From Styela clava (lineage: Eukaryota > Chordata > Ascidiacea > Stolidobranchia > Styelidae): 64,000 nucleotides of DNA. The notes beneath the pieces were generated by a model, which was not told the DNA's origin, searched no databases, and saw only the letters and a list, made by a program, of their open reading frames with translations. The translations under genes were made by a program, and so were the position numbers. Position 1 is the first letter of the stretch. Each line of letters begins with the position of its first letter. This document shows positions 60,216 through 64,000 of this stretch, one piece after another. The DNA lies in the NCBI RefSeq assembly GCF_964204865.1, contig NC_135254.1, positions 23,469,313-23,533,312 of the forward strand, given 5' to 3'.

Positions 60216-62560
60216 TTAGATCAGACGAATTTTCATTTCACTTGATGACAGATGTGTACCATGTGGCCAGTCGAAATCAGTATTGTACCTCCCATTCAAA
60301 TTCGAATAATAGCAAGCATTATACCACCACGCCCCATGAAAATGCGCTGCACAATTCAGAGTCGTGTGCTTATCGTTATCCATATCAAAAGTTGAGAAAA
60401 CGTGACCACTATGGTAAGTCATTCGATCATCAGTGTCGCCAGAATACCCTGACACTGTCAGTTTGAACTTGGAGTTTTCATTTCCTACTGCAAACGAACT
60501 AAAAATAAATTCATATTACAGCTTATAAGCCACGGGTGAAATTGAAAACAAATTTAATAATCATTTTCGGAAGGCATTAGGTTTTGAAAATAGATGAATT
60601 GGAAAACCTAATCTTCAAGAATTGTATATATATTTCTACCTGTATTCAGCATATTTTACGGAACCACTTTGAAAGTTGAGATCAATTCGAAGTTGAAAGT
60701 TTCCATGACTGGTAATTTGATGTAAAGTCCTCAGACCTACAAAACAAAAACAATAGGGAATTAATAAAAGATTCTCTTTTTTTTTGCTGAATTCCCTTTC
60801 GCCAAACAGTTTCACTGACGGTTTGACCTAATTCTCGGATCAAAAGCTGTCTGATAAAATCTCTGTCGATAGGGTAATTCTATTTATGAAACTCGAGGCG
60901 TCAGGGGTATAGTTTGAATCTCTCTTTACGTATTCTTTTATCTTTTAGTCGCGAACATGGAATAATGTTTGAGGAAATCCAGCCTAAACAACTAAAAATA
61001 TGCCATTTCACACTGATAACAAGCAGTGTTGGGTAATCTCAAGTCAGTAAATCTACTTTTTTTAAACATTAGGAGTGACTCAAACGTTCTAAACAATTAG
61101 ACTTTCCAGCAACTTTTTTTAAATTTTCTTCCGCACAGGGCTTTTATAGGTTCAACGTTTATTTCTAACGACGCGTTGTACTTTGGGTCAACGGTCGACC
61201 CGCGATTTTAATAACTAAATCCGGTTATTTAAAAAAAAATGTCCGATACAAAGTAAAATGGAAATTTCAGGTGTTATTGTGACACAAATTTATTCATTTT
61301 GCTGATGTTTACAATATCTGCGATGACTCCGACTCGAGATTACAATGACTCGACTGACTTGCGACTCGGGGGTGCTGCGACTTGACTTGGAACTCGAAGC
61401 TGGAAAATGGCCAAGACTCGTATTGCCCGCTACTCGACTTACCAACCTATTCTATTACAATCGTACAACGCACAACTCACCGAGCCAAAACTCTCCATTT
61501 CTTTTTCCAAATCCTCTTGCATAAGTTTCCCAATCTTTGTAGAAGTCGACGGACCCATTGTATCTTTTTTGAATGATCTTTAGAAAAAGGTAATTAATTG
61601 ATCGAACTAATTCTCGCCTGGGATTTTGCTTAATCATTTATTTACTCATTCTTTTATCTTATGTTCCAATAACGACTCATAATATAATATGATAATTATT
61701 ATTTTGAGTTTGTTCTTTTTTGTTCCTCCACATCTTATAAATGCATAATTTAAATTGCATCTATAAATTATCTTTAATTGCGAAATGATAATAAAAGATA
61801 ATACCAGATGAAAGTCAAGTATTAATATTGACCGAACATACTTACGATCCAACCATCACTGTCCACCTGATACAAGTTACAGTTTACCAAAACATATGTC
61901 AGGTTTCCAATATGTTTAAACGGATATACTTTAGTCAACTCTTCAGATCTTCCATCATCTTTATTTAAAAGCATTTGATATTCTCCGCAGTTTGAAGGAA
62001 GTGTAATCAGATTTAGCTGGTCTAAATTGATCAATGAAGTATTTTATGTTGTTTTTATATTTCTAGTTCTACCGATTAAACTGAATAATCTAATAATTGT
62101 CAGGCTTAGAAGATATACAGCCTGGAAACGATTTCAAAAAAAAAAAAACGAAATAGCTATACGTGAAAGTGGGAAACTATATGCTACATTGGGTATATTG
62201 CTATCAGTTTAGCGCATTCTTCATTGTTTTGTTGCTTTACCACCCACCTTGTAACTTTTCAAACTGCAAGTTCATTGTTTTTCTCAAATTTCTCATCGCA
62301 ACTTCGTCGGCAATATCGCATTGACAAGGATTACCCTTTTCACCACTTTCCCCCTTTTCACCAGCTGCACCCCTCTTGCCAGGTCTTCCTTGCGAAGCTT
62401 GAGTACCGGTATTTGGTCGTGTATAGCCATAGTCCCCAGGTTGACATAGAGTCGTTGTTGTGGTACAAGTGTAAGGAGGAGACAAAGTTTGTTTCTGAGC
62501 ATGAGTACATGCAATGCACAAAATTACGAGTATGATATCAAATGCTTGAGAATCACCCAT
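60216..62560 (-). CDS. Ficolin-like secreted lectin: collagen stalk plus fibrinogen-related domain (5 coding exons, 321 aa)
   Basis: Exons (minus): 62560-62248, 62021-61846, 61577-61481, 60736-60640, 60498-60216; phases agree and the total is 322 codons. Residues 1-21 are a signal peptide (hydrophobic [13 protein letters not shown]). Residues 58-78 are seven Gly-X-Y triplets ([18 protein letters not shown]). Residues 83-104 are a short helical neck. Residues 116-321 are a fibrinogen-related domain, with [34 protein letters not shown] at the calcium site, HGAWWYNAC, and C-terminal SEMKIRLI. This is the ficolin layout with a shorter collagen stalk than vertebrate ficolins. Such lectins bind acetylated sugars outside the cell in innate recognition; the ligand here is inferred only. 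A TATA box lies upstream at 62614. Confidence 0.93.
61024..61435. mobile_element. Possible hAT-like remnant in lectin intron 3
   Basis: Begins cagtgttgggtaatctcaag and contains many gactcgact motifs. The right side gtattgcccgctactcg is a weak inverted match to the left end. No target-site duplication was established. Confidence 0.35.
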
Positions 62561-62613
62561 TGTAGTAAATCTGACTATGGTATCACAAATTAAATGTATG
62601 AGCGTGTCTATTA

Positions 62614-62621
62614 TCTATATA
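62614..62621 (-). promoter_or_regulatory. TATA box of the lectin gene
   Basis: TATATAGA on the minus strand, about 54-61 bases before the ATG at 62560, implying a leader of roughly 25-30 bases. Confidence 0.5.
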
Positions 62622-63529
62622 AGATTACCCAATTCGATTAAATAAAAGTATCAAAATATTTTTATGTCAAAATTTTTTTTTTCAGCAATATCTAAAAAAC
62701 CTTTGAAGATTGAACAAATAAAGTAGTTTTTTGCGTAGCGAGGGAGGAATAAAAAGTTTCAAAATATGCAAAAGGGAGAGTGTATTGATAAAGAATAGGA
62801 ACATCTGATTTAAACGCTTGCAAACCCTCTGTCTGAACTATATCTTACACATTCTTTCTATATACTGATATAGCAAAATTTAAGTACTTGTTAAAACCAT
62901 ATTTTATAAATGCTAAGGATTAAACTTAGTCTGTTTTCGATTTTATTTTGTCGAGAACTTTTATAACTGTTATTAAAAGAAAAAAGTACATGGACGTTAA
63001 TTTGAAGCAAATCATCATGGACCGTGAGAACTTGTGATGAATCGATTTCCCACAATCGTCAAACTTGTCATACAGGTCAAAGAAGACCACATGAGAGAGA
63101 TATAGCAAGAAAAAATTATCAGCTCTAAATTATCTAAATGCTTGAAAACGAACATATAATCTGCCATCGAAACTAAACGAAACATGTTATTGAATGAATG
63201 AATCATCAATATTTACAACTTTCCAATCGGAAGTTTTTTTTTTCAGGTTGTCTCATATATCACATACATTACACGTGACGCTTTGTTTAAGTATGCAAAA
63301 TGACATTTGTGGCACATCCAAATGTGAATATCAGAGTTCACTCAGTTTGTTTGTTCGAATAATAAGATACCACACAAAAGATTTCTGAGTGATTCAAGAG
63401 TATTGCTGCACACACAAACATGTTTCTGTAACCTTCCACCTGACCACGATTGGATTGTTAACGTGTCATATATGTAGTGCCAAGAATATGTTTATATACC
63501 TACTCAATATACAAATACAGGCATTAAGG
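62622..63529. other. Gene-free stretch between lectin and the right-hand hAT
   Basis: AT-rich, with only short frames lacking any family resemblance. Confidence 0.5.
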
Positions 63530-64000
63530 CAGTGGCGGCGCGTGGTCATTTTGACAACCGGGGCAAGCTACTGCGGGACCAAGTCACCCCCATCTACGGG
63601 GACAGGATGAGCGCTGTAAGTTCTCCCATCATTTTATGAGTATAAAAACCATTCCATCGGTAACAACCAATCGGCAAAAGCGACAATTTTTAACGATAAG
63701 AAAGTGTCTTTAAAACCGGTCCAAGTCAAGGGATTAATAAATATAGACATAGTTTATTTTGAAACCTCTTTCAAAAGGAAAGGCAATATTTACCCAGATA
63801 AATACAATGACATATTAACAGAAACTTCGGGAAGCAGACAAAACCTAAAATAAGGTTTAAAACGTTACTATGAAGAAAGGAAAGTTAATGCAAAGATGAG
63901 GACATGCGTCGCTCACTCATAGATATATATGCTGCTAGACTTCTACTGCTTGAACATATATGCAACACGCCGCGGTTTCTTGGAAGCAAAATGCTCAATA
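63530..64000 (-). mobile_element. Second copy of the cagtggcggcgcg hAT element, cut by the window edge
   Basis: Starts with cagtggcggcgcgtggtcat at 63530, preceded by a putative 8-bp target site cattaagg. To 64000 it matches the reverse complement of 31667 down to about 31020, but without the 171-bp MITE. It is in the opposite orientation to 30597-31667. Confidence 0.93.
63943..64000 (-). pseudogene. Transposase C-terminus (partial, runs off the window)
   Basis: Only the last 18 codons and the stop are visible (ends ...RRVAYMFKQ). They match the fragment at 31010-31067 and preserve the original stop codon. Whether the rest is intact lies outside the window. Confidence 0.7.

Noticed and set aside
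62224..62535. 103-codon plus frame
   Set aside because: Antisense shadow of lectin exon 1, which has the signal peptide and collagen repeats.

Overview
This is an AT-rich eukaryotic nuclear window with introns, long non-coding stretches and many DNA transposons. A ficolin-like lectin with a collagen stalk, a PTB+SH2 adaptor resembling SH2D5, a class B/adhesion-type seven-pass receptor and many hAT-type elements fit an invertebrate chordate or other invertebrate deuterostome, and a tunicate is my best guess. The sequence alone does not prove this.

Region 1 (1-25.3 kb) is repeat-built and has no gene I can support. Its core is a giant inverted repeat. Arm A (about 449-10486) and arm B (about 21231-11240) are reverse complements of each other over about 10 kb, separated by a spacer of about 750 bp. 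Both arms carry the same fossils at mirrored positions: minisatellite arrays, palindromic MITEs, a 1.66-kb hAT-like element, a 100-110-bp tandem repeat, a 9-bp-TSD MITE and a possible SINE. A 3.25-kb insertion block and a further copy of the spacer sequence follow arm B.

Region 2 (25.3-33.7 kb) holds nested transposons. A 735-bp CAGGGCTACTCAACT element comes first. Then comes a BED-finger hAT element (28808-32019) that was interrupted by a second hAT remnant (30597-31667), which was itself interrupted by a 171-bp MITE. All three insertions have exact target-site duplications. A copy of the second hAT without the MITE enters at the right edge of the window (63530-64000) and shows the empty site.

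Region 3 (33.7-64 kb) holds the host genes. (a) A seven-transmembrane receptor on +, 33740-39089, has 11 coding exons, 543 aa and one GC-AG intron. (b) An SH2D5-like PTB/SH2 adaptor on -, 56197-40310, has 13 coding exons and 781 aa; its FLVR arginine position is occupied by Ile. (c) An unrecognised intronless 180-aa ORF (53409-53951, +) sits antisense inside intron 2 of the adaptor, with a TATA-like box and an ATTAAA. (d) A fibrinogen-domain lectin on -, 62560-60216, has 5 coding exons and 321 aa. Genes a and b converge. I built the exon models by hand from splice sites, phase and domain continuity. All three spliced models close in frame with an exact multiple of three.

The genes do not form an obvious pathway: one is a membrane receptor, one an intracellular signalling adaptor and one a secreted recognition lectin. 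The strongest unusual signals are the palindrome, the fully datable nested insertions, the antisense orphan ORF and the degenerate SH2 pocket.
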